A stretch of 20,874 nucleotides of DNA from Bacillota bacterium (GTDB taxonomy: Bacteria; Bacillota; Sulfobacillia; JAJZYS01; JAJYTV01): contig JAJYNV010000257.1 of the NCBI GenBank assembly GCA_021786135.1, positions 1-20,874 on the forward strand, in the 5' to 3' direction. This document shows positions 7,123 to 14,624 of the stretch, piece by piece. Positions within the stretch are counted from its first letter, which is position 1. Each line of letters opens with the position of its first letter. The notes beneath the pieces are model-generated. The model was not told where the DNA came from, did not search any database, and saw nothing but the letters and a program-made list of their open reading frames with translations. A program made the position numbers and the translations under genes.

Positions 7123-7491
7123 TCAGCCGCGTCGTCCTGGAGGCGTGAGAAGCGTGGGGAGATGCGCCCTGTGGCGGGCAATCAGGCGATAGAGCGGTTC
7201 CGCGACGCCGACGGCGATGCCGACGCGCACGATCAATGCCATCAACTGTCCCCTCGGGAGGCGCCGGTAGATAGCCAGGAGAGCCTTGGCACCGCTTTGC
7301 CAGCCTTCCGCGCTGCGGACGTGGATCTCGAGCTCCAGGAGGCCGCGGTCTGGAGCGTCCGAGGGCAGCGCCTCCTGCAGGGGCCTCAAGAGCAGCCTGC
7401 CCTCCACGTCCTCTCGCTGCCACGCGTGGGCGGTCGTCCGGCAGAGAGCGCAGCTGCCGTCGTAGAACACCTCCAGCCGATCGTGCTGCAC
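7123..7491 (-). CDS. DCC-family (DUF393) thiol-disulfide oxidoreductase-like protein
   Basis: From GTG 7491 this is 122 residues. The N-terminus reads L-E-V-F-Y-D-G-S-C-A-L-C, which is the defining D-x-x-C-x-x-C motif (Asp11, Cys14, Cys17) of the DCC/YuxK family; these are predicted thioredoxin-fold proteins. The C-terminal half has an amphipathic or weakly hydrophobic stretch (L-M-A-L-I-V-R-V-G-I-A-V-G-V) and the family-like Y-R-L-I-A-R-H-R. The open frame runs further upstream, but the DCC motif normally sits close to the start and the extra residues are Arg/Ser-rich, so GTG 7491 is chosen. AAGGGG lies slightly far upstream. It may head an operon with the MFS and acyl-CoA synthetase genes. 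Function in cells is poorly known. Confidence 0.85.
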   Translation of the reverse strand: MQHDRLEVFYDGSCALCRTTAHAWQREDVEGRLLLRPLQEALPSDAPDRGLLELEIHVRSAEGWQSGAKALLAIYRRLPRGQLMALIVRVGIAVGVAEPLYRLIARHRAHLPTLLTPPGRRG

Positions 7492-7615
7492 GAGAGCACC
7501 ACCCCTTCTACATAGTAAAGTCCAGGCACAGGATTCGCAGAAGGCGGGCGCGAAGTTGCGGAGGCGAACACCGTGTGCACCGATTCTGCTCTGGACGTGG
7601 TCAAACGTGAACGAG

Positions 7616-7879
7616 ATGGACGGGCGACGCCTGCTGGTCGCGATCCTGCTAAGCCTCGAGACGCCGGAAGACTGCGCGGCCCTGCTGCAGGACCTCCTCA
7701 CGCCGGGTGAGATACATGCGCTCGAGCAGCGTGTCGCGGTCGCGTCGGCCCTGCTCAGCGGAGCCACCTATGAGCAGGCAAAGGAGAGGACGGGCGCCTC
7801 CGCCGCCACGATCAGCCGGGTGCGACGGGCCGTATTCCAGGGTCATGGCGGCTACCGGAAGGTGCTCGGCGGGAATTGA
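7616..7879 (+). CDS. YerC/YecD-type TrpR-related DNA-binding protein
   Basis: An 87-residue protein matching the YerC/YecD family. It has a short helical N-terminus, then D-L-L-T-P-G-E-I-H-A-L-E-Q-R (27-39), a helix-turn-helix (T-Y-E-Q-A-K-E-R-T-G-A-S-A-A-T-I-S-R-V-R, 51-70) and the terminal G-H-G-G-Y. It resembles the Trp repressor DNA-binding fold but lacks an assigned ligand. Start ATG 7616 gives the usual family length; an in-frame GTG at 7607 and a TTG at 7556 are alternatives, and no strong SD decides between them. It is divergent from the DCC gene and ends just before the deacetylase promoter region, so local autoregulation or control of neighbours is possible but unproven. Confidence 0.87.
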   Translation: MDGRRLLVAILLSLETPEDCAALLQDLLTPGEIHALEQRVAVASALLSGATYEQAKERTGASAATISRVRRAVFQGHGGYRKVLGGN

Positions 7880-7902
7880 GGACAGGAACCATCTGCTATG
7901 AT
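7876..7902 (+). promoter_or_regulatory. Possible SigA promoter for the polysaccharide deacetylase
   Basis: TTGAGG (7876-7881) and TATGAT (7897-7902) are separated by 15 bp, which is short of ideal. The -35 overlaps the stop codon of the yerC-like gene. The -10 lies about 33 bp before the deacetylase ATG. Confidence 0.4.
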
Positions 7903-7934
7903 GAGCGGGCACACCGTCTCAAAAGGAGGACGCC

Positions 7935-8906
7935 ATGCGCGCTGTCATTGCTGCCGCTGTAGCGCTTGCGGTCCTGCTCGCAGGCTGTGGCACCGAGCCG
8001 CACGCGGCTCCTGCGCATCGTGCGAGCCCAAAGCCACCTCCTGTCGCGGCCAAGGTGCGCCAGGCGCCGATCAAGACCACGGCCCCCTCTATTGTCCACT
8101 ATCGTGGCGAGGTCGTGATCCTGATGTACCACGGGCTCAGCCCGGTGGCACATGGCGACTACATCACGCCCAAGGCTTTTGCGGCAGAGATCGCGACGCT
8201 TCAGGCGCAGGGATTCAACTTCGTCACCCTGCCGCAGGTCGCCGCGTTCCTCTCCGGCGGCAGCCTGCCCCCGAATGCGGTGGCCCTCACCTTCGATGAC
8301 GGCCTCGAGAGCGTCTACACGTACGCCTACCCCGTGCTGTCCGCAGACAAGGTACCTTTCGCGACTTTTCTGATCGTCAACCGCATCGGTCGCTTTCCTG
8401 GCGATCTTTCCTGGGCGCAAGTGAAGGCGATGGAGCAGTCCGGACTTCTCACCGTCGGCTCCCACACGCTGGCCAGCCATGGCACCGTGCCCACGGGCCC
8501 AGGCAAGAACGGGCCGGCTCTGACGTCGCGCATATACAACCCGGTGACCGGCCAGGTGGAGACGACCAGCCAATATACCGCCCGCGTCAGCGTCGATCTT
8601 CTGCATGCGCGCCAGATCCTCGAGGCCGAAACGCACCAGCCGATCCTGTGGTTCGCGTACCCGTTCGGATCCTACAACCAGCCGGTGGAACACATCCTCA
8701 GCCAGGAAGGCTATCGCTACGCGGTGCTCGCCGAATGGGGCTGGGGCGTGACGACGTCGGCGCTGCCGCTCGAATTGCCACGCATAAATACCGGCACGCC
8801 GAAGACCACACCCGGCAATATCGCGTCGACGCTCGAGTATGTCGCGTCGCTCACCTCGCGCGACCCTACCGTCGTTCCGCCGCCGTCCTACGTGCCTACC
8901 TGGTAG
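7935..8906 (+). CDS. Polysaccharide deacetylase lipoprotein (NodB domain, carbohydrate esterase 4)
   Basis: A 323-residue protein with a lipoprotein signal: M-R-A, a hydrophobic helix and lipobox L-A-G-C with Cys18. A Pro/Ala-rich linker follows. The NodB-homology domain shows V-I-L-M-Y-H-G-L (61-68), T-F-D-D-G (119-123, catalytic base and metal Asp), S-H-T-L-A-S-H (176-182, metal His177 and His182) and A-Y-P-F-G-S-Y (241-247). All metal ligands are present, so it should be active. It probably removes N- or O-acetyl groups from cell-wall or exopolysaccharide on the outer face of the membrane. The Y-H-G-L start and family order resemble IcaB/PgaB-type deacetylases. The SD AAAAGGAGG is 6 nt before ATG. 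Its end overlaps the convergent kinase-like gene by 11 bp. Confidence 0.95.
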   Translation: MRAVIAAAVALAVLLAGCGTEPHAAPAHRASPKPPPVAAKVRQAPIKTTAPSIVHYRGEVVILMYHGLSPVAHGDYITPKAFAAEIATLQAQGFNFVTLPQVAAFLSGGSLPPNAVALTFDDGLESVYTYAYPVLSADKVPFATFLIVNRIGRFPGDLSWAQVKAMEQSGLLTVGSHTLASHGTVPTGPGKNGPALTSRIYNPVTGQVETTSQYTARVSVDLLHARQILEAETHQPILWFAYPFGSYNQPVEHILSQEGYRYAVLAEWGWGVTTSALPLELPRINTGTPKTTPGNIASTLEYVASLTSRDPTVVPPPSYVPTW

Positions 8907-8907
8907 G
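8895..8907. repeat. Palindrome carrying the stop codons of two convergent genes
   Basis: CCTACC-T-GGTAGG is a perfect 6 bp inverted repeat around one base. The TAG of the deacetylase (8904-8906) and the TAG of the minus-strand kinase-like gene (8896-8898) are its two arms, so both genes terminate inside it. Confidence 0.7.
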
Positions 8908-9894
8908 AACCTGCCAGAAGGCGCCTTCGCGTGCGGCGACGGCGAGCGCGGCAGCAATTTCAATGACGCGTGGGCCATGCGGGCTTACGGTCAGCGTTGC
9001 CTGCTGGCCGGCTGGCACGCGCCAAAGCGGCTCGCCGTCCAGGGCTATCGAGCGCGGACCGCGTACCGTGATCGCGGTGTCGTAGGGTAGTGCGCGCACT
9101 TCCGCGATGCCCAGGTCCGCGACGAGTCCTGGCGCAATGGCTGCCCTGAGGCGGCGCCCGGACTCGTGATCGAGTCGCAGATGCGCCCCGTGCGCATCCG
9201 CGGGTCCGGTGGGAAGCGCGGCGCCGACGGCGGCGGACCAGCCCACCGTTTCCGGAAGGCCCTGCGTCACCACGACCTCCTCGACGTCGCCAGGGTCCCA
9301 GACCGCCAGCACCGCGGAACTCTCCGGTCGCAAGACGACCGCATCAACAAGTGCGATCGCCTTCAGTTCGCCGTCCTGGTGCACCTCGATGCGCTTGCGG
9401 CGACGGACGGCGTCCTGCGCGTAGCCTGAGGCGACAAAGCCCAGGGCCAGACCCGCAGCCGTAGCCTCGGTCCAATGCGGGAACGCGTTGTTCGTTCCCG
9501 TCGAGATGGGCAGCATGGGCACGTCGCCGATTTCCTTGGCGACAAGCCGGCTGGTGCCGTCACCTCCGAGAACGAGAATGCCTTGGACTTCCTGGGAAGC
9601 CATGAGGGCTGCGGCGGCCCGCGTATCTTCGGGGCTGTGGCGCAGCGCGAGGTCGAGGGCCTTGAGGGTGAAAGCCGGCCTGCGCTGCTGTGGCAGCGCC
9701 TGTACCGCTTGGTCGACGAGGTGCATGCTGTCGCGCAGGTAAACCACCTCAGCGACGGGTGTGGCGTCGAGACCGACCAGGGCGCGCCGCAGGAGGCCCA
9801 CCTTCTCCGGCGCCGTTACGATCGTCGCTTCCGAGACGAGGCGCCGCACATCCTTGCCTGCGGCTGGGTTCGCAATTATGCCGACGCGGACCAT
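8896..9894 (-). CDS. ATP-NAD kinase / AcoX-like protein
   Basis: A 332-residue protein of the NAD kinase/diacylglycerol kinase fold. It begins V-R-V-G-I-I-A-N-P-A-A-G-K-D-V-R-R, shows the G-G-D-G-T motif at residues 110-114 (nucleotide phosphate binding and catalysis) and S-T-G-T-N-N-A-F-P at 131-139, the NAD kinase-like second motif. This layout fits the ATP-NAD/AcoX kinase family, first named for a gene in acetoin catabolism clusters; its reaction is not firmly established. No acetoin dehydrogenase genes are visible here. The C-terminal half has an I-A-L-D-G-E-P beta-sheet motif, also seen in NAD kinases. Start ATG 9894 has a perfect AAAGGAGG at spacing 8. It is divergent from the cobalamin adenosyltransferase gene. 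Confidence 0.87.
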   Translation of the reverse strand: MVRVGIIANPAAGKDVRRLVSEATIVTAPEKVGLLRRALVGLDATPVAEVVYLRDSMHLVDQAVQALPQQRRPAFTLKALDLALRHSPEDTRAAAALMASQEVQGILVLGGDGTSRLVAKEIGDVPMLPISTGTNNAFPHWTEATAAGLALGFVASGYAQDAVRRRKRIEVHQDGELKAIALVDAVVLRPESSAVLAVWDPGDVEEVVVTQGLPETVGWSAAVGAALPTGPADAHGAHLRLDHESGRRLRAAIAPGLVADLGIAEVRALPYDTAITVRGPRSIALDGEPLWRVPAGQQATLTVSPHGPRVIEIAAALAVAAREGAFWQVPTR

Positions 9895-9930
9895 GGGGTC
9901 CGCCTCCTTTGCAGCGGGGCGTTCCGCACT

Positions 9931-9936
9931 ATTTTA
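9931..9936 (-). promoter_or_regulatory. Possible -10 element for the AcoX-like kinase gene
   Basis: TAAAAT on the minus strand lies about 37 nt upstream of the start codon. No convincing -35 hexamer was found at 16-18 bp. An inverted repeat (9943-9964) sits immediately upstream, where a -35 would be. Confidence 0.35.
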
Positions 9937-9942
9937 GCAGAG

Positions 9943-9964
9943 CATGCCGAATCGCCGCGGCATG
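9943..9964. repeat. Inverted repeat in the divergent kinase/adenosyltransferase spacer
   Basis: CATGCCG and CGGCATG are perfect 7 bp arms separated by 8 bp (AATCGCCG), centred about 60 bp from each flanking gene start. It is positioned like an operator for a dimeric regulator or a transcript hairpin. Confidence 0.5.
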
Positions 9965-10027
9965 GTCGCCAAGGCAGGGTCCGCCCCGAGCCAGAGAGAA
10001 CTTGCACATAGGCTAGGGGGCAGGACG

Positions 10028-10588
10028 ATGCATATCTACACGCGACTTGGCGACCATGGCGACACGAGTCTCTACACGCCGAAAGGGGTGCCCCAGCGTC
10101 TTTCCAAGGCACATGCCCGGGTTGAGGCGTACGGCACCATCGACGAGCTCAACGCCGTGCTAGGCGTCGTGCGGGCAGAGCTGGGAACACGCGATACGCT
10201 GGAACCGCTCTTGATTCACCTGCAGAACCGGCTGTTCCATGCGGGCTACGACATCTCGACCATGCCGCAGCCGGAAGGTGTGGCGCGGGCTATCAAACCG
10301 GAGGATGTCACTCGGCTCGAAAAAGAGATTGACCGCTTGCAGGCGGAACTGCCTCCTTTGAAGAATTTCGTTCTCCCTTCCGGGGTGAAGGCGGCCGCCT
10401 ATCTCCAGCAGGCGCGCACCATCGCCCGGCGTGCCGAGCGGCGCGTGGTGCGTGCCGGAACCGAAGCCGAGTTCAATCCGGAAGTCGTCCCGTTTCTGAA
10501 TCGTCTGTCGGACCTCCTCTTCGTGCTGGCGCGCTACGTCAACCTGCGTGCTGGCGGCGCGGACGAGGCAGTGGACTGGCAGGTGTAG
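10028..10588 (+). CDS. Cob(I)alamin adenosyltransferase, PduO type (corrinoid ATR)
   Basis: A 186-residue enzyme that transfers the 5'-deoxyadenosyl group of ATP to cob(I)alamin, making adenosylcobalamin. It shows the PduO-type ATP-binding start I-Y-T-R-L-G-D-H-G-D-T (3-13), V-E-A-Y-G-T-I-D-E-L-N (32-42), F-V-L-P-S-G (114-119), R-R-A-E-R-R (134-139) and the helix N-R-L-S-D-L-L-F-V-L-A-R (158-169). ATG 10028 follows GGGGGCAGGACG and places the motif at the usual distance from the N-terminus, so upstream in-frame starts are rejected. No other cobalamin genes are nearby. It is followed 22 bp later by a membrane protein gene on the same strand, probably cotranscribed. Confidence 0.95.
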   Translation: MHIYTRLGDHGDTSLYTPKGVPQRLSKAHARVEAYGTIDELNAVLGVVRAELGTRDTLEPLLIHLQNRLFHAGYDISTMPQPEGVARAIKPEDVTRLEKEIDRLQAELPPLKNFVLPSGVKAAAYLQQARTIARRAERRVVRAGTEAEFNPEVVPFLNRLSDLLFVLARYVNLRAGGADEAVDWQV

Positions 10589-10610
10589 GCTCCGCCGAGG
10601 GGGGATTGCG

Positions 10611-11783
10611 ATGCGCCGGTACGTGGTCGCCTCCGCTCTCAGCCTGGTAGCGGCAGCCTTGGCCAGTATCTGGCTCATCGCCATGCCAAGCGCTCTCGCT
10701 GCGGACGACCTGCGCCTGTGGCTCGGCTACGGAGCCTCCGGGCTCATGGCGGGCGGCATCGGACTCGAGGTCTTGCATGCGACGCCCCAAGGCGTACCCG
10801 GGCGTCTTGCCACGGCCTTCGTGACCGCCATGCTCGCAGCGCTTCTCCTGCTGTCGGCTCCGGTCACCGCCTTTGGTGGACTGCTGGAGCGCGTCGGTTT
10901 CCTCGCCCTGCTCCTTGCCTCTGCGATCTACGCCTACCTCGCCTGGTGGCGCCCCCCGCAGCAGGGCAGGGTAATCGATCCGATGCAGGAGTATGTGGCC
11001 CCGGTAGGCAGACCGGTCATGGCGACACCTGCGCGCGATCAGGTGGCGCGAGCGCTCTTTGCCGCGGCCCCGGTTTATCTCTTCCTGGTGGCCATCGTAG
11101 GGGCCACGACCGGCAGGGCCCTCGAAACGCCCACCGAGATGCTGCTCCTTCTGGGCTGGCTAGGCAGCCTCGTCCTGGGTGTCGCTCTCTACGTCTGGCC
11201 CAGGCTCGTCAATCGTCGTCCCCTGTCGATCCATCTGGCACGGTGGGGAGCGGTGCTCTGGCATGCCGGTCTGATCCTCTCCGTTGTGGTGGCCAAGACG
11301 TGGCTCCTCGCCCTTACAGGACTCGGAGGCGTCCTGCTCGCCGCAGATCTCCTGCCGACCCTGCGTGGATTCTGGCGCAGCAGGCCATATGTCGTGGGAT
11401 CGCGGCGGCGCTATCCATCGGCAGGTACGCGGATAGGACTGCTCGGCGCGCTCGTACTGCTGCTTCCCTTGCCCGTGGCTGCACTGCAGCCGCAGGACGG
11501 GATGCTCTGGGCGCGCATGCTGGCCGTGGCCTGGTCGACGGCGGCTGTGCTGACCGTGCTGCACCACCTGAGGGGCGTGGTCGGACGCCAGCCGGTGCCT
11601 ACGAGCAGGGGCTGGACTCCGCTTGGACTGGCGATTGCGACGCTCGGCGTCTCCTGGGAGCCACAGATCTTTGCGGCCCTGAGTCTGCTTGGCAGTGCCT
11701 ACCTCGCCGTCACGTGGCTGCCAGGGCTGGAATGGCGGCGACCAGAGGACCAGAAGGACCGCAGCAGGAGGCCAGTCGGCTGA
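10611..11783 (+). CDS. Polytopic membrane protein of unknown function
   Basis: A 390-residue protein with roughly ten or eleven hydrophobic segments spread over its length and a basic, Arg-rich C-terminal tail (final ~20 residues). The ATG at 10611 follows GAGGGGGG by a normal spacing. The first segment ends A-L-A-A-D, which could also be read as a signal peptide. A segment near the middle (L-L-G-W-L-G-S-L-V-L-G-V-A-L-Y-V-W-P-R-L) recalls helices of NnrS or heme-copper oxidase subunit I-like proteins, and a His follows in the next helix (L-W-H-A-G), but the usual set of heme histidines is not evident. I do not recognise the family. It lies between the adenosyltransferase and EF-G paralogue genes. 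Confidence 0.75.
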   Translation: MRRYVVASALSLVAAALASIWLIAMPSALAADDLRLWLGYGASGLMAGGIGLEVLHATPQGVPGRLATAFVTAMLAALLLLSAPVTAFGGLLERVGFLALLLASAIYAYLAWWRPPQQGRVIDPMQEYVAPVGRPVMATPARDQVARALFAAAPVYLFLVAIVGATTGRALETPTEMLLLLGWLGSLVLGVALYVWPRLVNRRPLSIHLARWGAVLWHAGLILSVVVAKTWLLALTGLGGVLLAADLLPTLRGFWRSRPYVVGSRRRYPSAGTRIGLLGALVLLLPLPVAALQPQDGMLWARMLAVAWSTAAVLTVLHHLRGVVGRQPVPTSRGWTPLGLAIATLGVSWEPQIFAALSLLGSAYLAVTWLPGLEWRRPEDQKDRSRRPVG

Positions 11784-11843
11784 AGGAGTCCTGGCCGCAA
11801 CCGGCGAAAGCGGCCACAAGTCCGGGCTGCAATCCGGAGTGCC

Positions 11844-11877
11844 AAAGGAGGCAGGGGCGCGTTCCGCGCCGCACGAG
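11844..11877 (+). promoter_or_regulatory. Distant SD with intervening hairpin ahead of the EF-G paralogue
   Basis: A perfect AAAGGAGG (11844-11851) is 26 nt from ATG 11878, too far for normal use. Between them GGCGCG-TTC-CGCGCC (11856-11870) can fold into a 6 bp stem. With it folded, the effective SD-ATG distance becomes about 11 nt. An alternative is that GTG 11890 is used with GGGAG 5 nt upstream. Confidence 0.45.
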
Positions 11878-13899
11878 ATGGGAGATGTGGTGCCTGACGG
11901 TGTACGTTCCGTAGGCTTCTTCGGCCACAGTGGCTGTGGCAAGACGACACTTGCAGAGGCCCTTCTCTATGGTGCCGGAGCTCTCGACCGGCGAGGCAAG
12001 GTGGATGACGGTACATCCAGCCTCGACCAGGAACCCGAGGAGCAGCGGCGCCATATCAGTCTCAGCCTTGCGGTGGGATCGGCACAGGTTCAGGGCAAGT
12101 CGCTCTACTTTGTCGACACGCCTGGCTACTTGGATTTCGTGGGCGAAGTCCGCGCCGCGGAACGCGTCGTCGACCTCGCGATCCTGGTGGTGGATGCCGC
12201 GGCTCCGGTCGAAGTGGGTCTTGAACTTGAGTTCGATCGCCTGCTCAGACAGGGCATGCCGTGCATGATCTTCGTCAACAAGCTTGATCGCGAGAACGCA
12301 AGCGCCGCCGATGCGCTCGCCACCCTGCGCGAGACCTACGGCAACTCCCTCGTCGCGCTCGACTGGCCGCTCGGCCACGAATCCTCCCTCCATGGCACCT
12401 ACGCCATCTGGAACGGCAAGTCTGAGGGACTCGACGGCAAGGCCGTCGACGAGGCTCCCGCAGATGCAGCGAGTCTGCGCGACCAGCTCTGCGAGCGCGT
12501 GGCCGAGGCCGACGACGAGGCGCTCGAACAGTACCTCGATTCGGGTGAATTGAGCGACGAGGTGCTCACCCGCGTGATCGCCAAGGCGGTGGGCGGCGGT
12601 GTCGCAGTCCCGGTGCTCTTCGGAGCTGCAGCGTCCATGGCCGGCATGCGCATGCTTCTCTCGACGATCGTCGAGTTCGGTGCCGCACCGCGCCCCACTG
12701 CTGCGGCAGCCGGAACCATCGCTCCGGAGGCGGCCGCCGATGCTTCCGCCTTCGTCTTCAAGACGACCGCCGATCCGCACGTCGGGCGCCTCAGCCTGCT
12801 GCGCGTCCTCAGCGGCCGCCTCCGGTCTGACAGCCACCTCTTCAACGTCCGGCAGGGGCAGGAGGAGAGGCTCGGCCAGCTGTACCGCCTGCGCGGCCAG
12901 AAGCAGGAGCCGGTCGCCGAGCTCATGCCAGGTGAGATCGGGGCGGTGGCGCGCTTGCAGGACACGAAGACGGGCGACACCCTGGCGGCCCACGCAAACA
13001 TGCCCGCCGCACAGGGCATCGCATTTGAGGAGCCGGTCTTCCGTCTGGCCCTGAAAGCTCGCAGCACCGCCGACGAGGACCGCCTGTCCGGTGCCCTGAA
13101 CCGGTTGTTGGAAGAGGACCCGACCCTGCAGCTCGAGCATCCAAGCGGCCACGAGACGGTGGTTGCCGGTTTGGGCGAAATGCACCTCGAGGTGCTGCAC
13201 GACCGCTTGAAGCGCAAGTTCGGCGTCGATGTCGAGATGGATCTGCCTGAGGTGCCTTTCCGCGAGACGATCCGCAGCCAGGTGCGCATCGAGGGCAAGC
13301 ACAAGAAGCAGACGGGCGGTCACGGGCAGTTCGGTCACGTATGGCTGGAGCTGAGCCCGCTTGAGGGCGGAGAATTCGTCTTCGAGGACAAGATCTTCGG
13401 TGGCGTCGTGCCGTCGCAGTACAGGCCGGCAGTGGAAAAGGGCGTCGTCGAGGCCATGAGCCAGGGCACCCTGGCCGGCTTCCCGGTGACGGGCGTGCGC
13501 TGCGCGCTGGTCGATGGCAGCTACCACCCGGTCGACTCGTCCGAAATGGCATTCAAGGTGGCAGGGGCGCTCGCCTTCCGCGAAGGAACTCAGAAGGCCC
13601 ACCCGGTGCTGCTCGAACCCGTGGACGAACTGTGGGTCGATTGCCCGGAGTCTGCCATGGGCGATATCATCGGTGTGATCAACCGCAAGCGCGGACACGT
13701 CCTCGGCATGGATTCCGAAGGCGGACGCAGCCGGGTGCATGCGCTTGTGCCGCGGATCGAGATCCAGCGATACGCCATCGAGCTGCGTTCCCTCGCCGGC
13801 GGCCGCGCGAGCTTCCGCCAGAGCTTCGCCCACTACGAGGAGGTGCCTGCGCAGATCGCGCAGCAGATCATGCAGAAGGCCAAGGCGACCGCGCGTTGA
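11878..13899 (+). CDS. Elongation factor G-like GTPase (EF-G paralogue)
   Basis: A 673-residue translational GTPase. G1 is G-H-S-G-C-G-K-T (16-23), G3 is D-T-P-G-Y-L-D-F (80-87) and G4 is N-K-L-D (134-137). Domain II follows (F-V-F-K-T-T-A-D-P-H-V-G-R-L), then domain III (L-L-E-E-D-P-T-L), the G-L-G-E-M-H-L-E-V segment, domain IV (K-K-Q-T-G-G-H-G-Q-F-G-H-V) and domain V. The G1 G-H-S-G instead of the canonical A-H-V-D/A-H-I-D, and G-Y-L-D instead of G-H-V-D, mark it as the EF-G-like paralogue group rather than the housekeeping FusA; it also lacks the str-operon context. The G3 His to Tyr change affects the residue equivalent to the GTPase-activating histidine. The role could be ribosome recycling, back-translocation or none of these. 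The start is uncertain between ATG 11878 and GTG 11890. Confidence 0.93.
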   Translation: MGDVVPDGVRSVGFFGHSGCGKTTLAEALLYGAGALDRRGKVDDGTSSLDQEPEEQRRHISLSLAVGSAQVQGKSLYFVDTPGYLDFVGEVRAAERVVDLAILVVDAAAPVEVGLELEFDRLLRQGMPCMIFVNKLDRENASAADALATLRETYGNSLVALDWPLGHESSLHGTYAIWNGKSEGLDGKAVDEAPADAASLRDQLCERVAEADDEALEQYLDSGELSDEVLTRVIAKAVGGGVAVPVLFGAAASMAGMRMLLSTIVEFGAAPRPTAAAAGTIAPEAAADASAFVFKTTADPHVGRLSLLRVLSGRLRSDSHLFNVRQGQEERLGQLYRLRGQKQEPVAELMPGEIGAVARLQDTKTGDTLAAHANMPAAQGIAFEEPVFRLALKARSTADEDRLSGALNRLLEEDPTLQLEHPSGHETVVAGLGEMHLEVLHDRLKRKFGVDVEMDLPEVPFRETIRSQVRIEGKHKKQTGGHGQFGHVWLELSPLEGGEFVFEDKIFGGVVPSQYRPAVEKGVVEAMSQGTLAGFPVTGVRCALVDGSYHPVDSSEMAFKVAGALAFREGTQKAHPVLLEPVDELWVDCPESAMGDIIGVINRKRGHVLGMDSEGGRSRVHALVPRIEIQRYAIELRSLAGGRASFRQSFAHYEEVPAQIAQQIMQKAKATAR

Positions 13900-14624
13900 C
13901 AAAGTCCCACCTGCTCGTGGATCTCGACGGCACGCTGCTCGGGCTAGATATCGACCGTTTCCTGCCGGTGTACCTGCAGCAGTTGGCCACATTCGTCGGG
14001 GAGGCCGTACGCCTCCCCGACTTCTCAACGCGCCTCATGACGGCGGTCGCGACGATGGTCTCGAGTCGGGGGGACCGCACGACCAACGAGGAAGCGTTCT
14101 ATGCGACGTTTCGGGCGGGCCTGACCAGCGAGACATCCGACGCTTGCGACCGGGCCTTCATGACATTCTATCGGGATATTTTCCCTACGCTGCGGCAGCA
14201 CACGCGCCCAGTGCCGGGGGCACGGTCGTTCGTCGCGGCAGCCCGCAGACTGGGCCTCCATCTGATATTGGCGACAAGCCCCGTCTTCCCGCGCTTCGTC
14301 ATCGAGGAGCGGCTCGGCTGGGCGAAGATCGCTCCATCCGATTTCGACGGCATCACGTCGTTTGAAACCTGCCGTCACAACAAGCCGGATCCGCTCTTCT
14401 ACGAGGAGATCCTGCGGCACTTCGAGATAGCGCCCGAGGCAGCGCTGATGATCGGCAACGATCTGCGCGACGATGGCGCGGCGACGCAGGCGGGTATCGA
14501 CTTTGCCTTCGTCGATGGCCATTACGCGCGGCGTAAGAACCGTGCGGGCAATCCTGTGTGGAGCGGATCCATGCTGGCCCTGGCCCGTGCCATCGAAGGG
14601 GGAGACGCACCATTCGTCGGCTGA
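13896..14624 (+). CDS. HAD-superfamily hydrolase
   Basis: A 242-residue phosphatase-like protein. Motif I is D-L-D-G-T-L (9-14, nucleophile Asp9), motif II A-T-S at 126-128, motif III Lys163 in H-N-K-P-D-P and motif IV G-N-D-L-R-D-D (187-193). A helical cap lies between motifs I and II. All catalytic residues are present, so activity on a phosphorylated metabolite is expected; the substrate is unknown. No ATG or GTG precedes motif I at a suitable place. TTG 13896 overlaps the EF-G TGA (TTGA), giving the standard N-terminus T-K-S-H-L-L-V-D-L-D-G-T and strong translational coupling. A GTG at 13917 would start inside motif I and is rejected. Confidence 0.9.
   Translation: MTKSHLLVDLDGTLLGLDIDRFLPVYLQQLATFVGEAVRLPDFSTRLMTAVATMVSSRGDRTTNEEAFYATFRAGLTSETSDACDRAFMTFYRDIFPTLRQHTRPVPGARSFVAAARRLGLHLILATSPVFPRFVIEERLGWAKIAPSDFDGITSFETCRHNKPDPLFYEEILRHFEIAPEAALMIGNDLRDDGAATQAGIDFAFVDGHYARRKNRAGNPVWSGSMLALARAIEGGDAPFVG
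14596..14614 (+). promoter_or_regulatory. SD plus probable ATT initiation codon of the rRNA methyltransferase gene
   Basis: AAGGGGGAG (14596-14604) is followed 7 nt later by ATT (14612-14614), in frame with the methyltransferase. There is no ATG in range, the TTG at 14627 is 22 nt away and the upstream GTG 14558 has no SD. Starting at ATT gives the family N-terminus R-R-L-I-L-R-P-G. Confidence 0.65.

Noticed and set aside
7896..8978. Minus-strand 360-residue frame opposite the deacetylase
   Set aside because: Lies over a gene with clear catalytic motifs and lipobox; Arg/Gly/His-rich composition indicates a shadow.
11710..14028. Very long minus-strand open frame opposite the EF-G paralogue
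   Set aside because: It mirrors the GC-rich third-position pattern of the real gene, has no family motif and no SD, and is His/Arg/Leu-rich as antisense frames usually are.
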